Shown here piece after piece: positions 49,483-59,520 of a DNA stretch of 64,000 nt. Below the pieces are notes generated by a model. The model was not told the origin of the DNA. It made no database searches and was given only the letters and a program-made list of their open reading frames with translations. How positions within the stretch are numbered: position 1 is the first letter of the stretch; every line of letters starts with the position of its first letter. Source of the DNA: Chloranthus sessilifolius (lineage: Eukaryota > Streptophyta > Magnoliopsida > Chloranthales > Chloranthaceae); contig CM037598.1 in assembly GCA_021018995.1 (NCBI GenBank), forward strand, positions 71,876,671 through 71,940,670, given 5' to 3'. A program made the translations under genes and the position numbers.

Positions 49483-49885
49483 GACATCGTTTATTGGCGG
49501 GTTGGGTACGGGTGCCTTGGATAAGGTCCAAAAAAATTTCTCTTCCTTCCCCTACGGCATGATGGAGGGCAAGATGATTTCGTTATGCCGGCACCACAAA
49601 GACTCTATTTTTAATTATTTTTTTTAGTTTTTTTTTTTTTTTTTTAAGGTTTTTATGAGTGGAAACAATGGTTCCAAAACCTTTAATGTTCCCTTCTCAG
49701 GTGGCTTTCATGCCCTAAATAGGACCCGCGGCAACGATTCTGAAGCACTTCGAAAGAATCAAAGGAAGACCTTTGATCTATTGAAGGCATAAAAATCGAT
49801 GCAAATAATCCGATTCCCCGAAACTAGTAAAAAAGAAGTCACCTTCTTTTGACCGGCGAGGGCGTATTGGGTGTCGAAGATGGAG
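49483..49885 (-). other. Leader region of the Tat-type element up to the copia border
   Basis: No ORF. It contains an A/T homopolymer at about 49617-49646 and CCGCGGCAACG near 49727. No convincing primer binding site or LTR end was found. The element appears cut off here. Confidence 0.5.
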
Positions 49886-50354
49886 GTGATGGAATCTAAA
49901 AGGATCTGACGATCCGACCATCCAAATTTAGCCTAAAGATCTAGGCGCACGATCAATCAAAAACTAATAAATATATAAACTATAAATATGCGCACCTTGA
50001 GCGTTAGCCATTGATGGTTGCCGATCTTCAACGATGTTCTCGCGTTCAATGTCTCCTAGCACAATGGGGATGCTCTCGCCAATAGGGAGGATTGAATTCT
50101 GTCGAGCTATCGTTGGGACCAGGCACCCCTTATATTTATAGCCAAAGAGTCCTATCCCATTGAGGACTGAAATTGCTAATTATAGTGTGATTAGAAATCA
50201 CAATCATACTTTAACTGAAAGACTCAATAAGCAGTTGCCTATTCTCTTCAAACTCACCAGAATAGCAATTGTACATCTTAAGGTTGATCTTATACCATTC
50301 ACTGGTCAACGGGTTTGACCATAGTGATGGCCACCAAAATAGAAACTTCTTACA
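49886..50354 (-). repeat. 3' LTR of copia copy 1
   Basis: 469 bp, plus strand TGATGGAATCT to AACTTCTTACA; it aligns throughout with the LTRs of the plus-strand copy (for example CACTGGTCAACGGGTTTGAC and the reverse complement of GGAGGATTGAATT regions). The polypurine tract AAGTGGGAGAC (minus strand) lies at 50355-50365. Confidence 0.88.
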
Positions 50355-50778
50355 GTCTCCCACTTGGCCAAACTATGTCAATAAACTCCGATTACCCAAT
50401 GTTAGCTAACTTTCTTTGAATGGTAAGTCACAATCAATCTCAATCAAAGTCTTTATTATCGGTCGGTCAAAGGTGAGAATTTCAACACAGAATCAATGTA
50501 GTCAATATATCATATCATTGATATATGACCGCTCATCAGTTACTGTATTGGAAGTCAGCACCGACATGAATTCCAACTAGTATGATTTCACATAGATTGT
50601 AAATTTACAAACTGAATGGTGATTACATGTAAACTCAATCTAATATTGGTCCTACTTTATTGCCATCTACTGGCACCATATGTTCCAAGGAGTTATTTGC
50701 ATAAAAATGGAAAAGCAAATAAATAAGTTTTATTTCTGAATCAATTAAACAAATGTATTCACTCGCATATACCCACTC

Positions 50779-53009
50779 TCAAAGGCTATCAAAATTATCC
50801 GTTAACCCCATGCGCGCAACATGCTCCAAAAAGAGCTTGGGAGGTAAACCTTTCGTGAGAGGGTCAGCCAACATGAGTGTCGTACTTATCTTTTCAACAG
50901 ATACAATTTGATTCTGAACTTTCTCCCGGACAACAAGATATTTTATATCAATATATTTGGAACCCCCACTAATCTTGTTGTTATTGGAGATAGCAATCGC
51001 AGCGGAATTGTCACAAAAGATTCTCAGTGGCTTTGAAATAGTATCAACAACTCGAAGCCCTGAGATAAAATTCCTCAACCATATCGCCTCATATGTTGCC
51101 TCAAAACATGCAACGAATTCTGCTTCCATAGTGGACGAAGTAGTCAGCGTTTGTTTAACGCTCTTCCAAGATATAGGTCCACCTGCAAGCATAAAAATAT
51201 AACCCGATGTGGACCTACGAGTGTCTTGACACCCAGCATAGTCAGCATCTGAATAACTAATAACTTCAAGGTTATTGTACCTTTTGTATGTGAGCATGTG
51301 TCCTGTAGTCCCTTGTAAATAGTGAAAAACCTTCTTTTGCGCTTTCCAATGATCCAAACCAGATTACATTGGTACCGCCAAGCACGCCAACTATATACGC
51401 TATATCTGAGTACAGACTTGTGCATACATGAGACTCCCAACTGCTGATGCATAGGAATTGTCTCCATCTGTTTCTCTCAAGATCGATCCCGGGACTGCAA
51501 GTAGACTAAATTTATCACCCTTAATGGCAACAACGATGGCAGAACAATTGTGCATGTTAAACCTTTTAAGAACTTTATCAATATAAGCTCTTTGAGACAA
51601 TCCCAATATGCCACGGGCTCTATCTCGATGAATCTCAATTCCTATCACGTAGGAAGCTTCACCAAGATCTTTCATATCAAAACTCTTTGATAAAAAGTTC
51701 TTTGTCTCATATAACATGCCCAAATTGCTACTCGCAAGTAAGATATCATCAACGTATAAAACAAGAATGATAAACTTACTCCCACTGATTTTAAGATATA
51801 TGCATTGATCCACAGTATTTTCTTTAAAACCAAAATTTGAAATGACTTCGTGAAATTTTAAGTACCATTGTCGAGATGCCTGCTTTAAACCATATAGAGA
51901 CCTTTTGAGTCTACAAACTAAATGACTCTCCCCCTCAACCTGAAAACCTTCAGGTTGTGTCATAAAGACATCTTCATGCAAGTCGTCATTCAGAAAAGCA
52001 GTTTTAACATCCATTTGATGCAATTCTAAGTCAAAATGAGTTATTAATGCCATGACTATCCGAAAGGATTCCTTTCTAGAGACAGGAGAAAATGTCTCTT
52101 TATAGTCTATTCCCTCTTTTTGAGTGAAACCTTTAGCGACTAACCTGACCTTGTATCTTTTTATATTACCTTTGGAGTCTTGCTTGGTTTTAAATACCCA
52201 TTTACAGCCTACAGGCTTGACTCCATTAGGTAACTCACAAAGATCCCAGACCGAGTTATGTTTCATTGATTCCAACTCATCTTTCATGGCTTCGAGCCAT
52301 TGAGTGGATTTGTCGCTCTTCATGGCTTGGCTAAAGGAAACAAGATCTGATTCCTTTCCAAAATCAAACTCACTCTCATTTAGGTAAACTATATAGTCAT
52401 CAGAAATGGCATGCTTCTTTGCTCTCTCTGATCTACGCAATGGTAGATCAGTGGCAGTCGCCATTCCATTTGATGCAATTCTAAGTCAAAATGAGTTATT
52501 AATGCCATGACTATCCGAAAGGATTCCTTTCTAGAGACAGGAGAAAATGTCTCTTTATAGTCTATTCCCTCTTTTTGAGTGAAACCTTTAGCGACTAACC
52601 TGACCTTGTATCTTTCTATATTACCTTTGGAGTCTTGCTTGATTTTAAATACCCATTTACAGCCTACAGGCTTGACTCCATTAGGTAACTCACAAAGATC
52701 CCAGACCGAGTTATGTTTCATTGATTCCAACTCATCTTTCATGGCTTCGAGCCATTGAGTGGATTTGTCGCTCTTCATGGCTTGGCTAAAGGAAACAAGA
52801 TCTGATTCCTTTCCAAAATCAAACTCACTCTCATTTAGGTAAACTATATAGTCATCAGAAATGGCAGGCTTCTTTGCTCTCTCTGATCTACGCAATGGTA
52901 GATCAGTGGCAGTCGCCATGGGAGCAAGAGCCTCCTCAATGTGGGGTGTGTCAATAGGTATAGCCACAGGCGCATCAACACTGGCTTGAATAACTGGTAT
53001 TGGTGCCAC
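50779..53009 (-). pseudogene. Copia RT and RNase H remnant (copy 1)
   Basis: A 354-codon frame (52464-51400) holds NSVWDLCELPNGVKPVGCKW, RLVAKGFTQKEGIDYKETFS, the RT catalytic box LYVDDILLAS and GIEIHRDRARGILGLSQRAY. A small indel near 51390 shifts the frame; RNase H follows (51357-50779) with SDADYAGCQDTRRSTSGYIF, STMEAEFVACFEA, CDNSAAIAISNN and ADPLTKGLPPKLFLEHV. The upper 206-codon frame (53009-52389) partly repeats the same segment because of a tandem duplication. Confidence 0.9.
52010..52919. repeat. 455-bp tandem duplication inside copia copy 1
   Basis: Copy A is 52010-52464 and copy B 52465-52919, both from TCCATTTGATGCAATTC to GTGGCAGTCGCCAT. I see three differences by eye (CATGC/CAGGC, TTTTTAT/TTTCTAT, TTGGTTT/TTGATTT). 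The 455-bp length shifts the frame. Confidence 0.95.
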
Positions 53010-53070
53010 TTTTTCTTGGATAAAAGGAATAGGAATTATAACCCGATTCTCCTCAAAAGTGATTTTCCTA

Positions 53071-54049
53071 AACTCGAATTATTTCAAATCATCGGATCTA
53101 TGTATTCTAATATTAATGATTATTCTTAATTTTAATGGCTGATATTAAAATCCACCGATCGAATGATTTACATCAACTTAGAAGCTTGATCTTTTGACTA
53201 GGACATGTTCCAAGGATGAATTGTCACTTGGGATATTTAGATTGATCATAATAGATGTGTACCACATGATACAATGTTAAATTACACTTCAATGGCGGGA
53301 GATAAAAAATTACATTTTAGTAGTGTAAGCAAAGTATAAAAAATCGGCCGATACCGATACGTATCTCGTATCAGTATCGCAAATACATATCGGGTATCCA
53401 CCGATCCGTCTCGATTTCGATCAAGACATTTTATTTTATTTTTAAATTTTTTTAAAATTGATCGATGATTATTGCGGCCAACCCATACTGATTTTAATAC
53501 CTTGAGTGTAAGATCATTTAAACACCATCCGGTGATTAAATGTCTTAGTGTAAATCGTTTTAGTGGTTTACTACTTTCCTATAGCACTTAATCCATAGAA
53601 GATCGTGTTCATTCCTTTTTGGAAGGCAAAAAAATATGATAGACACCAAGTAGAGGTTTTGCAATAATTCGGGAAGGTTAAAATTTGAAAAATAATGGGC
53701 AAGTTCGGAGAAATATCAGAAAAAATTGGGTGAGAAAAAATAAATAAATAAGTAAGAAAAATAAATTATTAAAAATCACAATTTTTTTTAAATATGGAAT
53801 TATTCGTGATTTATTCATTCGCAGATAATTTTTTTTAAACACTTGATTTTTCAGAAATTTGTCAATAAATCGGGATTAATATTCGCCGAACCTCAAATTA
53901 GCTAATTATTCCCAAAGTTTAAAAAAAATTGGAGATTTTTGAATTTTGTGATCATCGTGCCTTTGATAATTCATAAAAAATAAAAATAAATTAAAATTAA
54001 AAAAAAAAAAAACTACCAACAACAATAGGAACCAAACCTCCAGTTTAGA
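53071..54049. other. AT-rich intergenic stretch, no gene seen
   Basis: It contains a palindrome-rich patch near 53342-53420 (ATCGGCCGAT, CGATACGTATC) similar to 56180-56285. No ORF of note. Confidence 0.6.
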
Positions 54050-54395
54050 GAAAATTTCAAATAAACCCGTGAACTGTGACCCTATATCTCAAACGCACAT
54101 ATCTAAATTATAACTCCATTAAAATGAGCACCCCAAGATTTCATAAGTCCATCAATTAAACTCCTATCATCAGCTCTCATAAATATGGGAACGGAAAAGG
54201 CCGAGTTGGCATTCAAATTAGCAACCCAAAAAATTATAAGTTCATCAAAGAGACACTGGCGTCAACTCCTTTCAGCGTTTTATGTTTTATGTTCATATTT
54301 ACGGGAGTTAATGATAGAGGTTTAGTTGATGAGAGCAATAGCTTAGAGTAGACTTGTTATCGATTCAAAGTTCGGGGTTTAATTGAAATTTTCCC
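54050..54395. mobile_element. MITE-like inverted repeat downstream of the AGP-like gene
   Basis: The left end GAAAATTTCAAATAAACCC and the right end, reverse complement GGGAAAATTTCAATTAAACC, match. Inside, CCATCAATTAAACTCCTATC is mirrored by GATAGAGGTTTAGTTGATG. Length about 345 bp. No clear target duplication. Confidence 0.6.
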
Positions 54396-54649
54396 TCCAA
54401 TCTAACACAACTATTAAAATTTTCAATAAATTGAACCCCCAAAAAAATCATATAAATTGCAGCTCATAATTGTAATCCCGATACCAGATAGATAACCAAT
54501 CAATGAAAAGCTAAAACCCCCAAAAACAAATAATCCAAAAACATACTATAGCATATAGTACCCAAAAGAATCCAACAAATCTTCCTCTCCAATCTCATCT
54601 CAAATCAAAATACTATATATTTTTTTTAAAAAAAAGACAAAAAATCTGA

Positions 54650-55114
54650 CTAGAGCTGATCTCTTCTCGCCGCATACCCGTACTGAGATCGGCGAATATT
54701 GTCTTGCCGCTTTTTGTAGATGAATCCTCCTACTCCAACGACCCCAGCTCCCACAATAACTCCAACAACGATCCCGAACTTCTGCCCACCTTTCAATCCA
54801 CCTGAAGAACCGCCATTCGAATCCTCCCCACCGTTTCCCTTATCTTCGTTCTTCATATCGCCGATCAGATCCGGCGCTGGAGCTGGAGCTGGTGTCAGCG
54901 CTGGAGTAGGTGCCGAAGCAGGTGCGTGGGGATCAGACGGAGGCGGCGCCGGTGGAGAAGAAGTGCTCGGAGCCAAAGACGGAGATCCGTTCGGGGGAAA
55001 TGGAGAATCATCTCCTCTTTCAGGAGCTGGTGACGGAGCTGGTGAGCTCACCGAAAGATCTGCAAATAACACAAGCAGAACCAGAGAAAAACAGAGCCTC
55101 ACTACTTTCGCCAT
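54650..55114 (-). CDS. Arabinogalactan-protein-like membrane protein, 154 aa, single exon
   Basis: Seen: residues 1-23 (MAKVVRLCFSLVLLVLFADL) form a signal peptide. Residues 24-83 are rich in Ala-Pro, Ser-Pro and Thr-Pro, the AGP glycomodule pattern in which Pro is hydroxylated and carries arabinogalactan. Then comes a Gly/Ser/Asn-rich linker, and a hydrophobic segment (about 111-132, FGIVVGVIVGAGVVGVGGFI). The basic cytoplasmic tail is KKRQDNIRRSQYGYAARRD. A membrane-spanning segment plus tail, not a GPI signal, ends the protein. Inference: a plasma-membrane AGP-like proteoglycan of unknown role. The start has a strong context (GCCATGGCG). Plus-strand ORFs over it are shadows of its GC-rich repeats. 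Confidence 0.85.
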   Translation of the reverse strand: MAKVVRLCFSLVLLVLFADLSVSSPAPSPAPERGDDSPFPPNGSPSLAPSTSSPPAPPPSDPHAPASAPTPALTPAPAPAPDLIGDMKNEDKGNGGEDSNGGSSGGLKGGQKFGIVVGVIVGAGVVGVGGFIYKKRQDNIRRSQYGYAARRDQL

Positions 55115-55564
55115 GGCCAGAGCTTCGAGATCTTCTTCTAAAACCAGTGAAAATTTTCAGATCAAAGGTAGAGAAACGCAGATCTGAGCAAATGTAGAGC
55201 TGGTTAGATCAGAAATGCAGTGTGATCTAAAGAGTGGGTGTGAATTGTGAGAGAAAGAAGCAGATTCGACGTATTTGAGCAAATCGACAACAAGTTTTAC
55301 AGCAGAGAGAGAAATGCGGATGGATAACCCTAGATCTACGAAAAGGTATCTCCGAAGTGTGAGATCTGAAAATGGCGAAGTATAAGGAGCATGAATCCGG
55401 ATCTGAATCCCTAAATCGAAGCAATGTAGAGAGAGAAAGTGGGGATCTGTGGATACCTAAATCGCAGGTGGGAACTAAGCAGACTAGAGAACAAGAGATT
55501 AGGGCGAAAAGCAAGAGAGAGGAGAGAGGAGAGAGGAGAGAGGAGAGAGGAGAGAATATATAGG
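55115..55564 (-). promoter_or_regulatory. Promoter and 5' leader of the AGP-like gene
   Basis: On the minus strand CTATATATTC (around 55556-55562) is a good TATA box. A CT-rich tract follows (55511-55554, GAGAGGA units on plus). A start site near 55525 would give a leader of about 410 nt. AAATTTTCACTGGTTTTAG|A just before the coding part could be a 3' splice site, so an intron in the leader is possible. Confidence 0.5.
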
Positions 55565-56757
55565 GGATCTTGAGCGAAGGAAGGGGAGTAGACGTCTCAA
55601 CTCTCAAGTGATGATGAGCTGTGATATGGTAATGCAACAATGGGAACGGTGTGTAAACGATCTTACACCGTTGAATTACGCTTTGTTGTTACACCAACTG
55701 TCTATGTGACTCCATGACATTCACGGAATTTTATGCATTTATAGCCCGTACATCTCATCTAACCATACGTAGAATGAGAAGCTTGCTTGCTGCTGCATTC
55801 CAACTCACTCTTCAAATCTAATTTCCATTAGAAGACTTTGTGTCCGGCTTCTCCCTCTTTAAATTCAAATACAATCTTATTGTAATAAAAAAGTGAAACC
55901 ATTGACTCGAAAAATATATAATTCAAAAAAAAAAAAAAAAAAAAACATAAAATATTTTGAGTAGCTACTGCCACAGTATTTAAATATTTTGAGTAGCTAA
56001 ACACCTAGTTAACTACTGTCACAGTAAAAATACTCTGACACTCTATTTTAATTACTCTTTTTTTTTAAATATTATTTTTATTATTATTTTATTATATTTT
56101 ATTACCAACACTCAACTTGTAAAAATTTAAATTCTCTAACGGTTATACTTTTACAATAGTCATACTTTCAAACGCAAAGTATCAAATTAATATCGGTCTC
56201 GAGTATCAGTATGTCGAGGGCCAATACAAATTGGTCGACACCGATTCGTATCGGCCAATTATTTAAATAAAACAAAAGGTTACTGATACGTGTCGGGTTC
56301 TAATTTTTCTGAAACTGAATCGAAACCCATTTGGTTTGATTCTAATTTTTTATTTTTTTATTTTGAAATCGAAACCGATTTTGTTCGATTCTGTGTAAGC
56401 AAAATACCTACTTTTTTATTTTTTTCTGAAATCGAAACCGATTTGGTTCGGTTCAATTCAAGCCACCTAAATCGAACCAAATTGGGGTTTGGTTTGTGTC
56501 GGGTTTCGGTTCGGTTCAATTTTATTTTTTTTTTAAACCGAAACCGATTTAGTTCGGTTCGGTTTGGTATAGGTAAACTACCTACTTTATATATTTTTTT
56601 AGGGTTTTTTTTTCAGTTTTTTCGAGGGGTTTTTTGCTTGTTATTTCCAAACCGAACTGAATTAGTTCGGTCCGTTCGGTCCAGCTTAAAGCGGTGCTTC
56701 GGTGGTGGTTCGTCCGCTCGGACCTCGGGTTTTGGTGCGATTTGGTCGGGTTCGGGA
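55565..56757. other. Intergenic stretch with AACCGA-rich and palindromic repeats, no gene seen
   Basis: It contains an A run (55927-55945), a TATCGG/CCGATA-rich patch at 56180-56285, and a CGGTTCGGTT-rich stretch at 56290-56700 that resembles the insert at 13.7-14.2 kb. The 157-codon plus-strand ORF at 56290-56763 is that repeat read through and has no protein features. Confidence 0.6.
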
Positions 56758-57244
56758 TGTTAGAAGTTTCTATTTTGGCGACCATCACTATGGTCAAACC
56801 GTTGACCGTTGAATGGTGTAAGATCAGTCTTGAGATGTGTAGTTGCTATTCCGGTGAGTTTGAAGTTATAATATGGTAACTAATAACGTAAGTCTTTTTA
56901 GTTGTTGGTATGATTGTGATTTCTAATCACAACATAATTAATATTTTCACCTTAATGCGAAATGACTCTTTCGGCTTATAATATAAGGTAAAAGCCCATC
57001 TCAACGTTTGCTCGATACAATTCAGTCCTCCCTATTAGTGAAAGCATCCCTATTGTGTTAGGAGATTTTGAAGGCGAGAAGATCGTTGAAGATCGGCAAC
57101 CAACCATTAATGGCTTACACTCAAGGTGCGCATATTTATTTAATTTATGGATTATAGGTTTATTATTTTTTATTGATCATGCACCTAGATCCTACGACTT
57201 AATTTGGATGGATGGATCGATGGATCCATATTTAGATTCCATCA
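56758..57244 (+). repeat. 5' LTR of copia copy 2
   Basis: TGTTAGAAGTTTC to TTAGATTCCATCA. The PBS follows directly. Confidence 0.93.
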
Positions 57245-57261
57245 ATTGGTATCAGAGCCAA
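57245..57261 (+). other. Primer binding site of copia copy 2
   Basis: ATTGGTATCAGAGCCAA is a perfect-looking initiator tRNA-Met site, adjacent to the 5' LTR. Confidence 0.92.
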
Positions 57262-58736
57262 ATCGGTGCATGGTCGATTGAAACATCGATGCTTGAGTTT
57301 GATGTTTTGGGAATGCAAAAAAATAAATAAATAAAATTGGCCGCCGGTAGGGGTTTTCCTAACCACGTAGACGGGTCACGACGCCGAGGTTCCGAATTGA
57401 TACGGCACTCCCACCGGCTGTCTGGCCACCGGCGAGGGCAAGGGATGGCCGGGCTGTTATGCCTCGCAGAACCACAATAAAATAAAAATAAAAATTTCCT
57501 TCACTGCTATCGACGATCCTTACAGCCGGTGGGATTTTCCGCCATCGATCGCACCAAATGGACTCGATCGTGGCCGGCCATCGATCACCCTGACTGCTGT
57601 TGCATCTCAACTCTCAAAAAAAACAAAAAGTTGAAGAAGATGAATAAGAAGGAGGAGGTTTAGGATTTTCTTTGACGGATCCGGTCCCGCCTCACTGCTT
57701 GGCCCTTTAACCCACTCTGCCATTTGGTCAAGGCTGACTCCGCCACCCAACTCCAAGTAGGCCCTCGCCCATTCGCCACTAAGGCCCATGGGCGGTCTCA
57801 AACCTGGCCCACTTATGACCTTTGAATTTCTTATTCTTCTCGGGCCTTTTTTGGGCCATTTACAAGTTCATTTTTGGACATTATATATGAATTTTGACTT
57901 TATCGGGCATTTTGGATATGTTTTTAAGTCTATTTTTGACAATGAGCTCTCTGTTGTGATGTATTTATAACCTGATGTTATTTTTTTACCTTTTAATTGG
58001 GAATATTTTTTTATTTTTATTTTAGTACCATTAATTAGAGTTGGGTAGTGGAGGTTGTGCTCCACCACCATGGCTGGTACTTACATATTATAATACTCGA
58101 TTATTGTTAATTTTAACACTTCCTCATAACATGAGTTGGACTTGGCTTAATTTTAAATTTTTAATCACTTTTGTGATCATCTAAAATATTATCAAACCTA
58201 AATTGAAAGCATGGCTTGAAAATATTCTTCTGCCCAACGGTGATGATCTTTTCTGGTATCGTGGTTTTCATAGTGAGGTTTATTTTGTCAAAGTCCGTGT
58301 TACAAATTCAGTGAAAGTGTGTAGCGAACGTTGGCATCACAATATAAGGGATTCTTCTGCCCAACGGTGATGCATCACTTAATATTGTATGATGGTTAAG
58401 TTTCACTATTCATCATATGGTATGTGGGTACGGCTAGTGTGTTGTGACTCGACCCAACGGAGGGTCATAACGACGTAATTAGTGCCACAATCATTAATAT
58501 AGATTGAGGAAGCGGCTAGTGTGCTATGACTCGACCCAACGGAGGGTTATAATGACAGAAATTGTTTCTCAATAAAACCACATTGGTTTTAATTTTTATA
58601 TTCCTTGACATATTTTAACTCTTACGTCACATACTATAATTATAATTTTGTGAAATTGATAGTTACTTTAATTGTATGTGGACATAATAAACCTCTTAAT
58701 TATTGTGCAGCATTGAACCCGTCTTCTATAACTAAT
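57262..58736 (+). other. Leader of copia copy 2 with repeated CCCAACGG motifs
   Basis: About 1.5 kb without a gag ORF. ATTCTTCTGCCCAACGGTGA stands at 58224 and 58351. GGCTAGTGTG...ACTCGACCCAACGGAGGGT stands at 58432 and 58513. All four share CCCAACGG. The 57.35-57.78 kb part is unusually GC-rich. Just before gag, TTATTGTGCAG at 58700-58710 could be a splice acceptor. Confidence 0.7.
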
Positions 58737-59520
58737 ATGATTGGTGGAATTGAACTTTTGAGTGGCTCAAATTATGGCAAATGGAAGGAACAAGTTGCTA
58801 TTGTTCTAGGCTGTATGGATCTTGACTATGCTATACGATCTGATAAACCCAAAATGCTCACCGCTGATGCCTCAGCTGAGGATTTGGCAGTGAACAATAC
58901 GGATTTGAAAAAATGGGATAGATCAAATCGTATGAGCCTCATGATCATAAAAAGTTTCATTACTGATGTGATTCGGAGAGGTATTCCTGACTCGCACAAT
59001 GCAAAGGAATACATGTAAGCCATTAAGGAACAATTTCAAGGAACTTCTAAAGCACTTACCAGTAGTCTAATTGTTAAAATGGGAACCATGAAATATGATG
59101 GTCATAGTGGCGTACGGGAGTACATTATGAAAATGAGTGGCATGGCAACTTAATTGAAAGAACTGGACATGAGTTTTTCTGAGGGTTATCTTGTTCACTT
59201 CATTATGACTTCTCTTCCTGCACAATTTGGCCCGTTCAAGATCAATTATAACACGCAGAAAGAGAAATGAAAGATGAACGAGCAAATCTCTCACTGTGTC
59301 CAAGAAGAAGAAAGACTTCGGACTGAAAAACCTGAAAGTGCCCATTACGCCGCTCTTAGACCATCGAAAGGAAATTTCAAGCGAAAATAAGGACAATATA
59401 AAGGAAAGAACGTGAAAGCTCCCCCATCGAAAACCAAACAAGGAGAAACTAGCAGATCTACTTCTGGCATCAAGTGTCACTTCTGTAAGAAGAAGGGACA
59501 CATTAAGAAGAATTGTTAGA
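58737..59520 (+). pseudogene. Copia gag remnant (copy 2)
   Basis: The start chosen at 58737 gives MIGGIELLSGSNYGKWKEQV, the usual opening of this gag. The frame carries through CMDLDYAIRSDKPKML, DRSNRMSLMIIKSFI and a zinc knuckle CHFCKKKGHIKKNC (spacing C2C4H4C) at about 59476-59517. Stops stand near 59153, 59268, 59388 and right after the knuckle. There is no frameshift. Confidence 0.85.

Larger units (their letters stand above)
36397..49885 (-). mobile_element. Tat-type Ty3/gypsy element, minus strand, without a recognisable 5' LTR
   Basis: Reading the minus strand from about 49.5 kb down: a Pro/Gln-rich gag front, a capsid-like gag, protease, a G-patch-like segment, RT, RNase H, a second archaeal-type RNase H, integrase, a long untranslated part, a polypurine tract, 3' LTR. 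The second RNase H and the absence of a chromodomain place it in the non-chromovirus Tat group. The 5' LTR expected above 49.5 kb is missing. A copia LTR begins at 49886 instead. All frames carry stops. Confidence 0.85.
49886..53070 (-). mobile_element. Ty1/copia element, 5'-truncated, minus strand (copia copy 1)
   Basis: It keeps the 3' LTR (49886-50354), polypurine tract and the RNase H and RT half of pol. Homology to the complete copy at 56.8-63.7 kb stops at 53070. Integrase, protease, gag and the 5' LTR are absent. It belongs to the same family as the plus-strand copy but is better preserved, including YVDDILL in RT. Confidence 0.88.

Noticed and set aside
54720..55197. Two plus-strand ORFs over the AGP-like gene
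   Set aside because: They mirror the Pro/Ala-rich minus-strand coding region and lack a signal peptide or known domain. The minus-strand frame has signal peptide, glycomodules, span and tail.
55227..55640. 137-codon minus-strand ORF upstream of the AGP-like gene
   Set aside because: It covers the TATA-like promoter and CT-rich leader; Ser/Leu-rich composition follows from the CT repeats.
56290..56763. 157-codon plus-strand ORF
   Set aside because: It is composed of CGGTTCGGTT-type repeat sequence running into the copia 5' LTR; composition is not that of a protein.
57245..57261. tRNA-like sequence TGGTATCAGAGCC
   Set aside because: It is a primer binding site directly after an LTR, not a tRNA gene; no cloverleaf surrounds it.
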